DNA from: Anarhynchus alexandrinus
Taxonomy: Eukaryota; Chordata; Aves; Charadriiformes; Charadriidae
Reading direction: 5' to 3'
DNA: 64,000 nucleotides
Assembly: GCA_008711295.1 (NCBI GenBank)
Contig: VUYV01000180.1
Coordinates: 1,512,020-1,576,019 of the forward strand
The translations under genes and the position numbers were made by a program. The notes under the pieces were generated by a model that was given only the letters and a program-made list of their open reading frames with translations, was not told the origin of the DNA and did not search any database. Shown one piece after another: positions 62,646 to 64,000 of this stretch (position 1 is the first letter of the stretch; every line of letters begins with the position of its first letter).

Positions 62646-63010
62646 AAGGACTGGAGCATCTGTCATACAAGGAAAGGTTGAGGGAGTTGCATCTCTTCAG
62701 CCTGGAGAAGAGAAGGCTCAGGAGGGTATTACCAATGTGTGGAAATACCTGACAGGGGGATTAAAGAAGATGAAGCCAGACTGTTCTCAGTGCTGCTCAG
62801 TGAAAGGACAAAAGGCAGTAGGCACAAACTGAAACACAGGAAATTCTGTTTAAACCAAATAAAACCCTTTTTTTCTGTGCAGGCTGCCCAGCGAGTTTGT
62901 GGACTTGCTATCCTTGGAGATATGGTCCTAGGCAAGCTGCTGGAGCTGGTTCAGCTCTGAGCAGGGGAATTGGACTAGACAGTCTCCCAAAGGGATTTCA
63001 TGGAACCTGT
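62646..63010 (+). mobile_element. Old CR1 LINE 3' end
   Basis: Plus-strand CR1 with GGACTGGAGCATCTGTCATA, GGAAAGGTTGAGGGAGTTGC, CCTGGAGAAGAGAAGGCTCA, then TGAAAGGACAAAAGGCAGTA and CACAAACTGAAACACAGGAA. After about 62865 a short stretch (the RV--HW block) is missing or replaced before CAGGCTGCCCAGCGAGTTTG. The 3' end (GAATTGGACTAGACAGTCTC) is diverged and lacks clear tail units. Confidence 0.87.
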
Positions 63011-63993
<983 letters not shown>

Positions 63994-64000
63994 CTAGAAG

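Overview
The window is bird-like nuclear DNA, AT-rich and almost entirely intronic. Its one host gene is MYO16 (unconventional myosin XVI), on the minus strand, so its 5' side is at high coordinates. Five consecutive internal coding exons of the N-terminal ankyrin-repeat domain can be placed to the base by splice sites and frame: 63850-63993, 32495-32603, 20997-21121, 17018-17143 and 588-663. They total 580 nt, or 193 codons plus one base, with phases joining as 0, 1, 0, 0 and a phase-1 exit. The start codon, the first exon(s), the motor domain and the tail lie outside the window. The introns between the exons are about 31.2, 11.4, 3.9 and 16.4 kb.

Mobile DNA makes up most of the rest that can be recognised. 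CR1 LINEs dominate in at least two age layers. Younger copies with the avian-type 3' end and readable reverse-transcriptase pieces lie at 1-510, 2870-3887, 7549-7919, 15109-15218, 15219-16212, 34988-35345, 52391-54905 and 57613-57733. Strongly decayed CR1/L3-like pieces lie at 17747-17812, 25505-25720, 28658-28885, 43525-43605, 45730-46380, 50360-51090 and 62646-63010. A full-length but dead hAT DNA transposon (46893-49259) has terminal inverted repeats, an 8-bp target duplication with one mismatch, and a broken ZBED5/Buster-like transposase. A solo retroviral LTR lies at 26247-27005. The density and form of the CR1 copies, together with the LTR, are why I infer a bird; the species cannot be named from this window.

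The rest is unique-looking AT-rich intron with a few simple repeats, a purine-rich tract (6770-7265), a pyrimidine-rich tract (4960-5345), a small GC-rich island (9755-10135), and a pair of related old repeats (41490-41690 and 43262-43465). No tRNA, rRNA, CRISPR, operon or second host gene was found. I saw no clear undescribed biological system. The best leads are the complete hAT element, the rearranged and nested CR1 at 15.1-16.2 kb, the unnamed repeat pair at 41.5/43.3 kb, and the GC island.
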